Shown here piece by piece: positions 17,363 through 26,928 of a stretch of DNA of 64,000 nt. Numbering within the stretch: position 1 is the stretch's first letter; every line of letters starts with the position of its first letter. The translations under genes and the position numbers were made by a program. The stretch is from NCBI GenBank assembly GCA_046318415.1, contig JBKCUK010000011.1, forward strand, positions 3,531-67,530, in the 5' to 3' direction. The notes under the pieces were generated by a model. That model had not been told where the DNA came from. It did not search any database and saw nothing but the letters and a program-made list of their open reading frames with translations. The stretch is from JBKCUK01 sp046318415 (GTDB lineage: Bacteria > Pseudomonadota > Alphaproteobacteria > Caedimonadales > Caedimonadaceae).

Positions 17363-18373
17363 ATGAGAAAAATGACCACCCTTTATTTAACCCTTATCTC
17401 CGCCCTGTTTTGCGGTGCTGTGCCAACAGCACACGCCAGCTTCAACCCTTACGAAGCCTTTGGCATCGATCCTGATGACATGGCGTTTTTATTCCAGACA
17501 AGCGCAAGCCTTGCACGCCAAACCATGGCGTATCGGCCAGAAATCGATGCCGTATTTGAGGATCCCACCTTCCAGTCCCACATGAAGGAGGCTCAAGAGG
17601 AGATTGAAGCTCTCTTCCCCCAGCCCCACAAGATCGCCGCTTCCTCAGGGATATCGATTCTGTTTTCGGATGAAGAGATCAAAGACGTGGTGCGCCTGTG
17701 TAAAGTGAGCTATGGCCCAGAACAACCCTTTCACGCTCAACTTCTGGAGCATGGTTGGGATATCGTTTTCCATTCAAATAATGTCGATTCACGCCCCTAT
17801 GTGATCACTGCCCAAAAGGAAGAAACGACAGTGATCGCCTACAAAGGAACCGATACTTGGGAAGAGTTTGCGAAGGATCTATCCGCGACCCCTGAAAAAG
17901 CTAATAAACTCTATCCTGGACTCAAAGGTTCTTTCCACGGCGGTATGGGTGGAATTTATCAACAGCAACGTTATACTCGGGCCCCTGAATTGCTACGCGA
18001 CCTCGATCTTGATGCCGAGGACACCCTAATCCTTGCGGGACACAGTCTGGGGGGTGCCTTGGCCACCTTTGGTCTCCTTGATATCACCCATAAAAAGAGG
18101 GAATTTGAGCATTTGAATCCTTCGGTATTCACCTTTGGTGCGCCTGCGGTACTGGATAGAAAGTTGTGCTCTATCCTCGACACCCTCTACATGCCGACCC
18201 TGCGGCACTGGCGCTTTTATTTCGACAACGACCCCGTGGTGAATGCCACATTGATCTATGACCACGCAGGATTTGGCATCCAACTTCCCCACGACGGGAT
18301 CGTCAGCCATAAATGCAAAACCTATATTAAGGCTGTGGATGCGTTTTTAAGTCAGCATAAGCCCGGCCGCTAA
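17363..18373 (+). CDS. Secreted class 3-type lipase
   Basis: The 336-residue product has a signal peptide (TLYLTLISALFCGAVPTAHA). Its alpha/beta-hydrolase domain resembles fungal-type triacylglycerol lipases (Lipase_3). The nucleophile elbow is AGHSLGGALA (Ser228), the oxyanion region is VIAYKGTDTWEEF, an Asp lies in YFDNDPVV (288-290), and His310 or His316 completes the triad. Substrates would be lipids outside the cytoplasm, possibly of the host; that is inference. It is a single-gene unit between tRNA-Thr and the convergent prmA. Lipase_3 genes are more frequent in eukaryotes and in host-associated bacteria. Confidence 0.88.
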   Translation: MRKMTTLYLTLISALFCGAVPTAHASFNPYEAFGIDPDDMAFLFQTSASLARQTMAYRPEIDAVFEDPTFQSHMKEAQEEIEALFPQPHKIAASSGISILFSDEEIKDVVRLCKVSYGPEQPFHAQLLEHGWDIVFHSNNVDSRPYVITAQKEETTVIAYKGTDTWEEFAKDLSATPEKANKLYPGLKGSFHGGMGGIYQQQRYTRAPELLRDLDLDAEDTLILAGHSLGGALATFGLLDITHKKREFEHLNPSVFTFGAPAVLDRKLCSILDTLYMPTLRHWRFYFDNDPVVNATLIYDHAGFGIQLPHDGIVSHKCKTYIKAVDAFLSQHKPGR

Positions 18374-18385
18374 AGCCCCCCTGAC

Positions 18386-19225
18386 TCAGGGTTTACGCAG
18401 TAATAGCGTTGCCCATTCCCCGATGTGCTGGGCCTCGATCAGCTGAAAACCCTGCTGCAGGTAAGCGTCAACCACGGCTTGTTGCTGGGACACCAAAAGA
18501 CCTGAGAGGATGACAAACCCGCCGCCCGCTGTGTAGCGATACATATCTCGCGCCAGATGAATCAGTGGCTCGGCCAAGATATTGGCTAGGATCAGATCGT
18601 GGGGATGGTGGAGGTCTTCATGGGAAAAACCTTCACTCAGACAAACCTCTATGGCGTCCAGAGCATTATCAATACTATTGAGGCGAGCCCGCATCACGGC
18701 TTCCTCATCATTATCAGCCGCGATGATAGTGCTGTTGGGGAAAAGCCGCGCCGCCGCCATGGCCAGAATGGCGGTGCCACAGCCCAAATCCAACACCCGC
18801 TTTGGTGAGAGTTTATCAGACGCAAGTCGTTGCAAGGCAGCAAGACACCCCTGAGTTGTGCCATGCTGACCTGTCCCAAAGGCCGTTGCCGCATCAATCA
18901 GAAGACAGATCTTATCTGCAGGCAAAGGATCGGTGATGTGGGAGCCATAGATATAAAAGTTACCAATGGTGAGTGCGGGGAAATGTTTGCGATTTTCAGC
19001 CAGCCAATCCCGCTGCTCGAGGGCTTCCAGGATGTAATTGACCGAGAGACCGGCTGCGGCAAAAAGCTCATTGAGGCCTTCTTCGACCGGTTTCGTCTCA
19101 AAAATGGCCAGCACGCCCCAGCCCTTGGGATCCTCGAACCAGCTGGTGGCATCGGCGATTTCGCTCAAAATGTCCGCAAGACGTGCGGCACTTTCTTTAT
19201 CTTGCACACTTTTCAGCTGCCACAT
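18386..19225 (-). CDS. prmA: Ribosomal protein L11 methyltransferase
   Basis: PrmA trimethylates ribosomal protein L11. The product is 279 residues from ATG 19225, which has AAAGGAAG eight bases upstream; an in-frame extension to 19297 is hydrophobic and lacks such a site, so I reject it. The N-terminal substrate domain is followed by the Rossmann fold with AFGTGQHGTTQGCL and VLDLGCGTAIL (SAM binding), then DLILANILAEPLI, the NILA motif typical of PrmA. It is convergent with the lipase gene. Confidence 0.94.
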   Translation of the reverse strand: MWQLKSVQDKESAARLADILSEIADATSWFEDPKGWGVLAIFETKPVEEGLNELFAAAGLSVNYILEALEQRDWLAENRKHFPALTIGNFYIYGSHITDPLPADKICLLIDAATAFGTGQHGTTQGCLAALQRLASDKLSPKRVLDLGCGTAILAMAAARLFPNSTIIAADNDEEAVMRARLNSIDNALDAIEVCLSEGFSHEDLHHPHDLILANILAEPLIHLARDMYRYTAGGGFVILSGLLVSQQQAVVDAYLQQGFQLIEAQHIGEWATLLLRKP

Positions 19226-19415
19226 GGCGGTACTTCCTTTCGCTAGACCCAGAAAAAAGATGGAGAAGCATACCTTAAAACGCGAGCGAAATGCCAATTA
19301 AACTTATGGCACAAAAAGAGGAAATTTTTAGTGCAATTGTCCCACCATATGGGATAAGCTGTGCACCTGAAGTCACCTTGATCGATACGGGGCGGAAAGC
19401 CTCAACATTGGAACA

Positions 19416-20636
19416 ATGGTTGTAAGACGCGTATTTTCTTTCTTCTCTGCCCTACGTGCCGTTCCAGGCGGCATTTGGGCTATCGGTTTCATCACCATGA
19501 TGATCAATATTTCCACCATCATTGTCTTTAGCTTATCGCCAAGCTATCTGACCCAAGTTGTTGGGGTCAGCATGCGTGGCATTGGGCAACTGGAAGGTGT
19601 GGTGGAAGCCACATCATGGCTTACCCGCATTTTTTCAGGCGTTATGATCGATGCTTTTCATAAACGACGCCCGGTTTTGATGGGCGCCTATGCCCTAACG
19701 GCTTTTGCCCGGGTGATGTTTGTGTTAGCCCCCAACTTTGGCATGATCTTCGCGGCCCGGTTTTTAGACCGCATGAGTAACGGCATTCAAGCCACACCCC
19801 GCGAAGCCATGGTCGGTGACTTGGCGCCCAAAAACCTCAAGGGTATTTCATTCGGTTTGCGTCAAAGCATGACCATGATGGGCTCACTTATTGGCGCATT
19901 GATTATTCAGTGGGGCTTCAAGACCTGGGGCATGGATTACAAAACCCTCTTCTGGATTGCTACCATTCCGCCCATTGCGGCCGTCATTGTTCTGCCCATG
20001 TTGGTTAAAGAAACTGCAGCACCTCGGCTACAAAAGGCTCCTCGTTTGAGTTTGAAACAAACCCTCAACTTGGTCACCAAACTCAGCTCTGATTTCTGGC
20101 GCGTCAGCCTGGTCGCTTTTGTCTATATGCTCTCGAACTTCAGCGGCGCATTCCTCATTTTGCACGCCACACGCCACGGCCTTTGCGATGGTGCCGAATC
20201 CCAGGCCATGATCGTACAAAACCTGGCCACCATGGTGTCTGCTCTGCCCGTTGGCTGGCTTGCGGATCGTTTTGATCGCCGTTATATCATCGGATTTGGT
20301 TTCATCATCGCCATGGCAGCCAACGCCTTTTTGGCCCTTGCTGAACACTCAAACCATGTCCTGATGGGTGCAGGATTTTGGGGTCTGCAAGTGGGTATCA
20401 TTCAAAGCCTGCTACTCACCAAGGTAGCCGACACCACGACCCAAGAAATTCGTGGTACCGGCTTTGGTGTTTACTACCTGCTGGTGGGTATTGCTGTCTT
20501 TATCGCCAATAAGATTACCGGGCATTTGTTTGAAGAAAGCCCCACCATCGCCTTCACCGTCAGCGGTTGTTTTGCGGGTCTTGCCATTCTTGGCTTACCT
20601 TTCATCAAAGCCGCGGGCGAGACCAAAACGTCTTAA
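19416..20636 (+). CDS. MFS transporter
   Basis: A 406-residue major facilitator with about twelve hydrophobic segments and the loop 2-3 signature region SGVMIDAFHKRRPVLMGAY plus its second-half counterpart GWLADRFDRRYIIG. The conserved SNGIQATPREAMVGD segment is typical of a poorly characterised bacterial MFS group. Substrate unknown. The gene for ferredoxin-NADP reductase starts 12 bp downstream, so they may share a transcript, but no functional link is obvious. Confidence 0.88.
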   Translation: MVVRRVFSFFSALRAVPGGIWAIGFITMMINISTIIVFSLSPSYLTQVVGVSMRGIGQLEGVVEATSWLTRIFSGVMIDAFHKRRPVLMGAYALTAFARVMFVLAPNFGMIFAARFLDRMSNGIQATPREAMVGDLAPKNLKGISFGLRQSMTMMGSLIGALIIQWGFKTWGMDYKTLFWIATIPPIAAVIVLPMLVKETAAPRLQKAPRLSLKQTLNLVTKLSSDFWRVSLVAFVYMLSNFSGAFLILHATRHGLCDGAESQAMIVQNLATMVSALPVGWLADRFDRRYIIGFGFIIAMAANAFLALAEHSNHVLMGAGFWGLQVGIIQSLLLTKVADTTTQEIRGTGFGVYYLLVGIAVFIANKITGHLFEESPTIAFTVSGCFAGLAILGLPFIKAAGETKTS

Positions 20637-20648
20637 GGGGTTGCAACA

Positions 20649-21671
20649 ATGATCGCACATCCAGTTCACGAAACCGACGTTGCGATTATTGGCGCCGGAC
20701 CCGTAGGCTTGTTTGCGGCCTTCGAATGCGGCATGATGCGCCTTCGCTGCCACTTGATCGATGCGCTTGATACTTGGGGCGGGCAGTGCGCCGCGCTTTA
20801 TCCTGAAAAGCCCATCTACGACATACCCGGTTTTTCTAAGGTGGATGGGGCAGAACTGGTTCAGCGCCTCTATGACCAAGCCGCTCCCTTCAATCCCACC
20901 TATCACCTGGATCAGCAGGTGGAGCAGCTTCAACGCACCCCAGATGATCGCTGGCAACTGGTCACCTCAAAAGGCGTGGTTATTGTTGCTAAGGTGGTGG
21001 TTATAGCCGCAGGCGTTGGGGCTTTTGGGCCGAATCGCCCTCCCCTTGATCACCTCGAAGATTATGAAGGAAAAAGCGTCCACTATTATGTGAAACGGCG
21101 TGAAGACTTCCGCGGCAAGCGTATTGTCATTGCTGGCGGGGGCGATTCTGCCGTTGATTGGGCGCTGTCCCTGGCAGAGGTGGCTGAACACATTTACGTC
21201 GTGCACCGGCGCGCCAAATTCCGCGCAGCCCCAGAAAGCACAGCTCAGCTGGAGCGCCTTGCCCAAGACAACAAAATCGAACTGGTAATTCCCTATCAGC
21301 TGCATGGCCTCAAAGGACGAGACGGCGTTCTGGAAGCGGTGGAGGTTGCCACCCTTGAGGGAGACATTAAAACCCTAGAGGCGGATACGCTGCTGCCGTT
21401 TTTTGGACTTGCCACCAGTCTGGGGCCCATCACGGCCTGGGGATTAAATTTCGATAAATCGACAATCGCCATCGATCCCCTCACAACCGCCACAAACCTT
21501 CCGGGTGTTTTTGCCATAGGCGACGTGGCCACATATCCCCATAAACTGAAGCTGATCCTCTGTGGTTTCTCAGAGGCCGCACAGGCAGCCCATCAAGCCC
21601 GTAAGGTCATTTATCCGGATGAGGCTTGGCACTTTGAATACTCAACAACCAGCGGTGTGCCGCGCGCGTAG
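20649..21671 (+). CDS. Ferredoxin/flavodoxin-NADP+ reductase, thioredoxin-reductase-like type
   Basis: This FAD enzyme moves electrons between NADPH and ferredoxin. It has 340 residues with the FAD motif DVAIIGAGPVGLFAAFE, the WGGQCAALYPEKPIYDIPG segment diagnostic of this Fnr type, the NADP motif IVIAGGGDSAVDWALS, and the C-terminal GVFAIGDVATYP. The redox CxxC of thioredoxin reductase is absent, which separates it from TrxB. It would feed reduced ferredoxin to Fe-S assembly and related pathways. Confidence 0.94.
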   Translation: MIAHPVHETDVAIIGAGPVGLFAAFECGMMRLRCHLIDALDTWGGQCAALYPEKPIYDIPGFSKVDGAELVQRLYDQAAPFNPTYHLDQQVEQLQRTPDDRWQLVTSKGVVIVAKVVVIAAGVGAFGPNRPPLDHLEDYEGKSVHYYVKRREDFRGKRIVIAGGGDSAVDWALSLAEVAEHIYVVHRRAKFRAAPESTAQLERLAQDNKIELVIPYQLHGLKGRDGVLEAVEVATLEGDIKTLEADTLLPFFGLATSLGPITAWGLNFDKSTIAIDPLTTATNLPGVFAIGDVATYPHKLKLILCGFSEAAQAAHQARKVIYPDEAWHFEYSTTSGVPRA

Positions 21672-21694
21672 GGCGCGAATAAAGGGGGCGTTCC

Positions 21695-22447
21695 TTAAGC
21701 GCCCTTGGCGTCCTTCATATAGGTTTCAATCACGGTCTCGACATCGCCTTGGGTCACGACGGTGCCAGATTTTAGATAGACGGCCCGATTGCAAAAAGTG
21801 CGAATCAGATCCATGGAATGGGACGTCACAACTAAAATGGAGGCACGTTTCATGAATTGCTGTACACGCGCCTGAGCTTTTTCATAAAAGTGCTGGTCTC
21901 CCACACCAATGCCTTCATCCAGTAATAAAATTTCTGGCGTTAGCGAAGTCGATATGGCAAAGGCCAGCCGTGCTCGCATGCCTGCGGAATAGGTGCGAAG
22001 GGGCATGGACAAGAATTCTCCAAGCTCGGTAAAGGCTTCAATGTCAGGGATCAGCGCTTCCATTTGCCTGCGGGTATACCCGAGGTAAATCCCAGATAAT
22101 ATAATGTTTTTATAGCCTGTAGCTTCTTCATCCATGCCAAAGCCGGTACCGAGCATACAAGAGACACTACCTTCACGCTTGATTTTACCGTGGGTCGGCT
22201 GATAAATACCGGCCATCACTTTGAGAAGGGTGGTCTTACCTGCGCCATTCCCGCCAATCAAGGCCAGGCGATCGCCATCCTTGACCTCTAAAGTGACATC
22301 TCGAAGGGCCTTGACCCATGTGGTGTGATCCTTCGAGCTGACCTTACCGGCACTCACAATCCGCAGAATGTTATTACGAATGGACTGGGCCTCGGTATTG
22401 AAAACCGGGTAGGAAAGCTGCACATTTTCCAGGGTTAAACGCGCCAT
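21695..22447 (-). CDS. Polysaccharide ABC exporter, ATP-binding subunit (KpsT/Wzt-like)
   Basis: The 250-residue ATPase has Walker A GGNGAGKTTL (65-74), the signature YSAGMRARLAFAIS, Walker B LLLDEGIGVGD, and the H-loop VVTSHS. The GIGVGDQHF stretch is characteristic of capsule/O-antigen exporters (ABC-2). It lacks the C-terminal carbohydrate-binding domain of long Wzt proteins. It lies 11 bp after its permease gene. It would power transport of an undecaprenyl- or lipid-linked polysaccharide across the inner membrane. Confidence 0.92.
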   Translation of the reverse strand: MARLTLENVQLSYPVFNTEAQSIRNNILRIVSAGKVSSKDHTTWVKALRDVTLEVKDGDRLALIGGNGAGKTTLLKVMAGIYQPTHGKIKREGSVSCMLGTGFGMDEEATGYKNIILSGIYLGYTRRQMEALIPDIEAFTELGEFLSMPLRTYSAGMRARLAFAISTSLTPEILLLDEGIGVGDQHFYEKAQARVQQFMKRASILVVTSHSMDLIRTFCNRAVYLKSGTVVTQGDVETVIETYMKDAKGA

Positions 22448-22458
22448 GGACCAGTCTC

Positions 22459-23256
22459 CTATAGCCAGAAGATGAGTTTGCGGCGGTAGGCCGCATAACT
22501 CATAAATGCAACGATAATGTTCAAAAAGGTCAGTCCAGCTATGACAATCATATAGTCAGTGCTGGGAAAACTTCCTAAAAGGGGCGCACGCATTAATTCG
22601 ACGAAATAGGTCATGGGGTTCATTTCAGCAAGATAGGCGCGCTCTCCCAGATTTTTTACCGGCCACATGATGGGTGTGATGAAAAAGACCATATTCATCA
22701 AAGTTTGAACAGCCTGTCCCAGATCACGGTAGCGTGCGCAAATCATGCCGAGCCACAAGGAGACTGCAACCGCATTCACGCACACTATGAGAAGCGCAGC
22801 ACCCAAACCGACGAGGGACACGTCCCACAACCGCCCCAAATACAAGAGAATCAGCAAAACCAAAGGCAGGTTGTGCAAATAAATCATAAAATTACGCACC
22901 ACAAGGCGCAAAGAAAAGCTTGCAGGACTAATGTTAAGGTTCTGCAAATAGCCGGTGGCGGCAACAAAAACGTTGGTACTCTCATTCACAATGCTGGAGA
23001 TAAAAGCCCAGCCCAGGAAACCTGTTGCCAAATGGGGATAAGTATCACTGAGAGCCGTGTTAAAAAGGCTTGCACTGACGACGCCCATGCCCAGGATGGT
23101 GGCGCCCATGGTAACGGCAACCCAAATGGGGCCAAGGCGCGTCCGCTGATAACGCAGGACAATATCTTGAACACCCATGTAAGCCCACTGATCAAAATTC
23201 ATGAACGCGGCACGCAAATCGCGATAGGCGTTTTTGATGAGCGTTGTCATGCGCAT
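22459..23256 (-). CDS. Polysaccharide ABC exporter, permease subunit (KpsM/Wzm-like)
   Basis: The 265-residue membrane protein of the ABC-2 type has about six hydrophobic segments and the typical N-terminal amphipathic stretch before RYQRTRLGPIWVAVTMG. FFITPIMWP and MNPMTYFVELMRAPLLG are family hallmarks. It is transcribed just ahead of its ATPase partner. No glycosyltransferase genes are adjacent; possible precursors come from gmd and its reductase at 59527-61426 and from putative glycosyltransferases at 32522 and 47835. The start is uncertain because no clear ribosome binding site is seen. Confidence 0.9.
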   Translation of the reverse strand: MRMTTLIKNAYRDLRAAFMNFDQWAYMGVQDIVLRYQRTRLGPIWVAVTMGATILGMGVVSASLFNTALSDTYPHLATGFLGWAFISSIVNESTNVFVAATGYLQNLNISPASFSLRLVVRNFMIYLHNLPLVLLILLYLGRLWDVSLVGLGAALLIVCVNAVAVSLWLGMICARYRDLGQAVQTLMNMVFFITPIMWPVKNLGERAYLAEMNPMTYFVELMRAPLLGSFPSTDYMIVIAGLTFLNIIVAFMSYAAYRRKLIFWL

Positions 23257-23362
23257 ATGTTTTTTGATTACTCGGTTGTTGACATGTCTAGTAGCAAGCT
23301 GCTTGTTGGGAACATTGGCACCAAGATCAGCTTGGCGTCAAGTCATTTTGACCTTCTTCAGC

Positions 23363-24286
23363 CTAATTTAGATTCAAATTGCGCTCACGCGACAACCGCT
23401 GGACCCGCTTTTGCAGCTTGCCCAGGGCCTCTGCTTCAATTTGCCGCACACGCTCACGGGATATGCCCAATTTTTGTGAGAGAAGCTCAAGGGTAAGCGC
23501 CGGCTCGCGCAGGCGTCGCAGGGTCAGAATTTGCAACTCACGGGGGCTGAGGATGGCAAACGCCTCTTTGGCGAGTCGCATGCGCTTTAATTTTTCATCA
23601 TCTGCGACAAACTGAGTTTCATGGAGCGCCGATTCATCCTCCAGCCAATCTCCCCATTCGCCTTCGCCCTCCTCGCGCACGGGGGCGTTCACCGAATAAT
23701 CAGGCCCCCTTAGGCGCACATCCATATCTAAAACGTCCTTGGTGTTCACCGCCATTTGATCAGCAATTCGCTCCGCAAGATCTCCGGAAAGATGCTCGTG
23801 GGGCTGGATACCAAGGGCGCGACGCTCGCGCTGCAGACCAAAAAACAATTTTTTCTGCGCTGCCGTCGTCCCGATGCGCACCATGGAAAAATTGCGCATC
23901 ACAAATTCATTGATGTGGGCCTTGATCCACCATAGGGCATAGGTGGAAAAACGCACACCCTTATCCAGATCAAAGCGCCGCAAAGCCTCCACCAAACCAA
24001 TATTTCCCTCGGCCACAAGGTCCTCAAGGGCCATTTCATAGCCGCGATAGCCACTGGCCACCTTCAACACCAAGCGCACATGACTATTGATCAGCGCATC
24101 ACCCGCCTTTGTATCCCCCTCTTCCTGATAGCGACGTACCAAAGCGTGCTCTTCCTTTTCACTGAGGAGGGTGAATTTGCGGGTTTCGTGCACCAAGTGA
24201 CGCAACGCATCGGGATCGCGTCCCAACTGGGGCCGCCGCGCCTCTTGCGCTATCTCTCGCAGCTGTTCCTCGCGACGTGTGGGCAT
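23363..24286 (-). CDS. rpoH: RNA polymerase heat-shock sigma factor RpoH (sigma-32)
   Basis: RpoH directs RNA polymerase to heat-shock promoters. The product is 307 residues from ATG 24286, preceded by AAGGAGAAGAAG. A longer in-frame start at 24469 would overlap the GNAT gene and is rejected. Region 2 (LEDLVAEGNIGLVEALRRFD, FSTYALWWIKAHINEFV), the RpoH box (QKKLFFGLQRERRAL) and region 4.2 (GISRERVRQIEAEALGKL) are all present. The RpoH box separates it from RpoD and from stationary-phase sigma factors. DegP and HflKC, encoded at 34988-38568, are typical members of such stress regulons; that link is inference. Confidence 0.96.
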   Translation of the reverse strand: MPTRREEQLREIAQEARRPQLGRDPDALRHLVHETRKFTLLSEKEEHALVRRYQEEGDTKAGDALINSHVRLVLKVASGYRGYEMALEDLVAEGNIGLVEALRRFDLDKGVRFSTYALWWIKAHINEFVMRNFSMVRIGTTAAQKKLFFGLQRERRALGIQPHEHLSGDLAERIADQMAVNTKDVLDMDVRLRGPDYSVNAPVREEGEGEWGDWLEDESALHETQFVADDEKLKRMRLAKEAFAILSPRELQILTLRRLREPALTLELLSQKLGISRERVRQIEAEALGKLQKRVQRLSRERNLNLN

Positions 24287-24380
24287 CTTCTTCTCCTTCA
24301 AATCTAGAATGCCACACATAGATGTATTTTTTATTAATTGGAACATTATTGTCAAAAAGCTTCTTTCCTGGTCGCTAGCG

Positions 24381-24833
24381 TTATTTGATCTCCTTTCTAA
24401 AATATAGCTTTGCATAGGGTCCTTCATTGCCATAGCCCAGGCGCTGGTAAAAAGCATGGGTGCCTTCACTTGCCCGACGCACGCCAGAAGTCAAATCAAC
24501 CAAGGCAGGCGCACAACTCTCAGCAAGGCCTTCAACATGCTTGAGCAACTTCTTACCCACCCCACGGCCGCGATAGGCAGTATCTACAACGAGACCTTCA
24601 ATATGAAAAAGCCATTTATTGGAGATAAACCTTCGTATTTGCGTCCAAGCTATCCACCCGACAATCCTCTCATCAACTAACGCGACGGCCACCCCATAGT
24701 GTGAGCGCCCCAAATAGATCGAGAGGTTGTGGCATACTTCTTCATAACTTAGGGGGTACCCTAATTGCGCACACAATGGCACCAGGCTCTTTGCATCTGC
24801 CTGCTGCGCGGGCCGAATCACTGTATTGATCAT
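24381..24833 (-). CDS. GNAT-family N-acetyltransferase
   Basis: The 150-residue product has the acetyl-CoA-binding motif A (HIEGLVVDTAYRGRGVGKKL, with R/QxxGxG as RGRGVG) and motif B near the end (AHAFYQRLGY-like, here THAFYQRLGYGNE). It is a single-domain acetyltransferase of unknown substrate. It is upstream of rpoH on the same strand with a 94-base gap. Confidence 0.88.
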   Translation of the reverse strand: MINTVIRPAQQADAKSLVPLCAQLGYPLSYEEVCHNLSIYLGRSHYGVAVALVDERIVGWIAWTQIRRFISNKWLFHIEGLVVDTAYRGRGVGKKLLKHVEGLAESCAPALVDLTSGVRRASEGTHAFYQRLGYGNEGPYAKLYFRKEIK

Positions 24834-25251
24834 AGTATCCTCGCTCTTATCTTTTTTAAATGCACCGGGCGCTTCCTTTGAAAGCCGAATTGGCCCAAAT
24901 TTGCATCACCTTCACAAAACGCAAAATTGAGTTCGTGGTCCCGATCTCTCTTCAGGATCAATCGAGAAGGCCACCGAGCGACGAAGTTTCTTAACCCTCA
25001 AACATAAAAAATAACGGTCGGTGAATCAATAATTTAATAAACACCCGTATTTTGTTTGTATTTATATTTTTCATAGATAGGCATACTTTTTTTCAAACAA
25101 AGCATTGAAAAGATTGATTTTTAAATTCACCTCGCATGCTCCACCAAAAAAAGAAAAAGGCAACATCACCCTAACGCTGGCATGATCAGCCAGATCAGCA
25201 AAGAAAAAAGGCCGCGCAGTGCGGCCTGAGAGGGTGCCAAGTGAGTCTTGG
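24834..25251. other. Gene-free AT-rich stretch
   Basis: No credible coding frame on either strand. It contains AT-rich sequence (about 25000-25100) and, at its right end, the terminator of the minus-strand F-box gene. Confidence 0.5.
25204..25227 (-). terminator. Intrinsic terminator of the F-box gene
   Basis: The stem GGCCGC/GCGGCC with a 5-base loop is followed on the minus strand by a run of T (A-run 25204-25210 on the plus strand). It lies 25 bases after the stop at 25252. Confidence 0.85.
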
Positions 25252-26928
25252 TTATGAGTTCGCTGGGCTTGAGGAAATCGAGGAGGTGGAATTTCCCTGT
25301 TTCCCGTATACGGCCTCGTAAAACTCTTGTTGAAAATCATAGTATTCGAAAGGATCAACGTCTGCCTTGGGGTCGCGGTTGTTGATGCTTAATGAGAAGT
25401 CATTGCTGTTTTCGTCACGCAAAATCAGGCTACCAAGGGTGCCACGGCGGTGCATATCATTGAAGGTTTGCGCTAGGGATGCCGAGAATTTGCTTTTGTT
25501 GGCGTAGAGCGGTCGATTGGGATCGAAATCTAAAACAAAGTTCACCTTATTGCTCATAGCGGTCAGATGGCTTAAGAACGCATCCCATTGCGAGGACAAA
25601 TGAACCTCAAATTCTTCAAAGTCACCCCGAAAGACCGCGTTGTTAGCCGAAAGATACCTTGGATTCCCCCATAATTGACGATCCAAATTCCTGCTATAGG
25701 GCGAGAAAATATTCTTCAAGTGGATCGTCAGATCCCTTTGACTGTGCAGATCCCCAAGCAAATTAAGAACTGACGTTGACAACTCGGTGGAAAAAGGCTC
25801 TGGAGGCATTTCTGAGAACATCGCCACCGAAAAGATCAGCTCGGATTGCAGTTTTCCTGAAAGATGCCCAGCAGCCCGGATCATACTGTTTCTGATATCA
25901 TTCAATTCATCGTCGAAGGCATCTAACTGCAAAACAAGCTTCACATGCGTCTCGTTTGGCAAATGTTTGATTATCTCATCAAGATTCAAATAATCCCCGT
26001 TCGTTGTTCTGACTCCAACACAGAGTTGAGGTGTGCATTTCTCAACATTAAGGGAATATAAATTGCTTTGTGACAACCATCGGCTCCAACAAGGATGCCC
26101 TCTATGCGCCCCATGGTTAATTGAGAAGGGCGCGCGCGCCTGGCGCCCGCAAAAGCTAAGATGCAACCGTTTTGCGCGCTGCATTATCTGATCAAGGAAA
26201 TTATGAACCTCAAGGGGACGATCTTGGATTACCCTTTCCTCTAAGTATAAGTCCTCACATATTTTGAGCATAGACATAAATCTCTGCAAATCAGGCTGAG
26301 CTTTCAAAGGGATCGCGCCGGGGGCAGGAATTATTTCGGGCAAGCGGTAACGCACATGTTTGATGCCTGCGGCCCATGGATGGGGAGCGTTTTTTTGTTG
26401 GTCAATATAGAGAAATTTTGCAACCTGCACATGGCTGAGATCAACAATATGGTCATCCTGGATAGATTTTTTTGCGAGATGATTCCAGAGCTTGGAGATG
26501 GACAGAATCGCTGCCCAATCTGCTTGGGGGACATATCCAAAGATAACGCATAGCAGATCATTTGGCAGTTCTGATAAGGAGTCATGGGACAGGGTGATGA
26601 CCTGATGTTTTGCAGTCTTTTTTTGACTAAAGTATGAAGCCTCAACAACCTGACCATTCTCACGGGGGATGATCTCAACTGAATCTTGGTTTGTTGCTGA
26701 CCAGGACCAGTTTGAACCCGTCTCTTGGGGAGCGGCACTTATAGTCAATCTTCCATAACGGCAATCAATGGATCCATTGCCTCTCCACACATCCAGCTGC
26801 CCCATGTTCAACCTTTGTAAAGCACCGGTTAGGGGCCTCTCATCTGTCAGGTCTTGATCGTCTACCGGATTGGTCGCCCATGCAGATTGCAAGCAAAAGA
26901 CCAAGAACAGGGCCAAATTAATTCTCAT
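25252..26928 (-). CDS. Large exported F-box-like protein
   Basis: The product is 558 residues from ATG 26928, chosen because AGAGG lies upstream and a signal peptide follows at once (MRINLALFLVFCLQSAWA). An F-box-like segment lies at about 118-157 (LSELPNDLLCVIFGYVP, then ILSISKLWNHLAKKS). The remaining 400 residues show no domain I know and end in a Ser-rich tail. It is divergent from the giant repeat gene at 27270, with a shared 341-base intergenic region, and closed by a terminator. A host-directed role through Skp1/cullin is inferred from the F-box only. Confidence 0.7.
   Translation of the reverse strand: MRINLALFLVFCLQSAWATNPVDDQDLTDERPLTGALQRLNMGQLDVWRGNGSIDCRYGRLTISAAPQETGSNWSWSATNQDSVEIIPRENGQVVEASYFSQKKTAKHQVITLSHDSLSELPNDLLCVIFGYVPQADWAAILSISKLWNHLAKKSIQDDHIVDLSHVQVAKFLYIDQQKNAPHPWAAGIKHVRYRLPEIIPAPGAIPLKAQPDLQRFMSMLKICEDLYLEERVIQDRPLEVHNFLDQIMQRAKRLHLSFCGRQARAPFSINHGAHRGHPCWSRWLSQSNLYSLNVEKCTPQLCVGVRTTNGDYLNLDEIIKHLPNETHVKLVLQLDAFDDELNDIRNSMIRAAGHLSGKLQSELIFSVAMFSEMPPEPFSTELSTSVLNLLGDLHSQRDLTIHLKNIFSPYSRNLDRQLWGNPRYLSANNAVFRGDFEEFEVHLSSQWDAFLSHLTAMSNKVNFVLDFDPNRPLYANKSKFSASLAQTFNDMHRRGTLGSLILRDENSNDFSLSINNRDPKADVDPFEYYDFQQEFYEAVYGKQGNSTSSISSSPANS

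Noticed and set aside
24287..24469. Longer start for rpoH
   Set aside because: It would overlap the GNAT gene and add 61 residues unlike RpoH, while ATG 24286 has a strong AAGGAG site.
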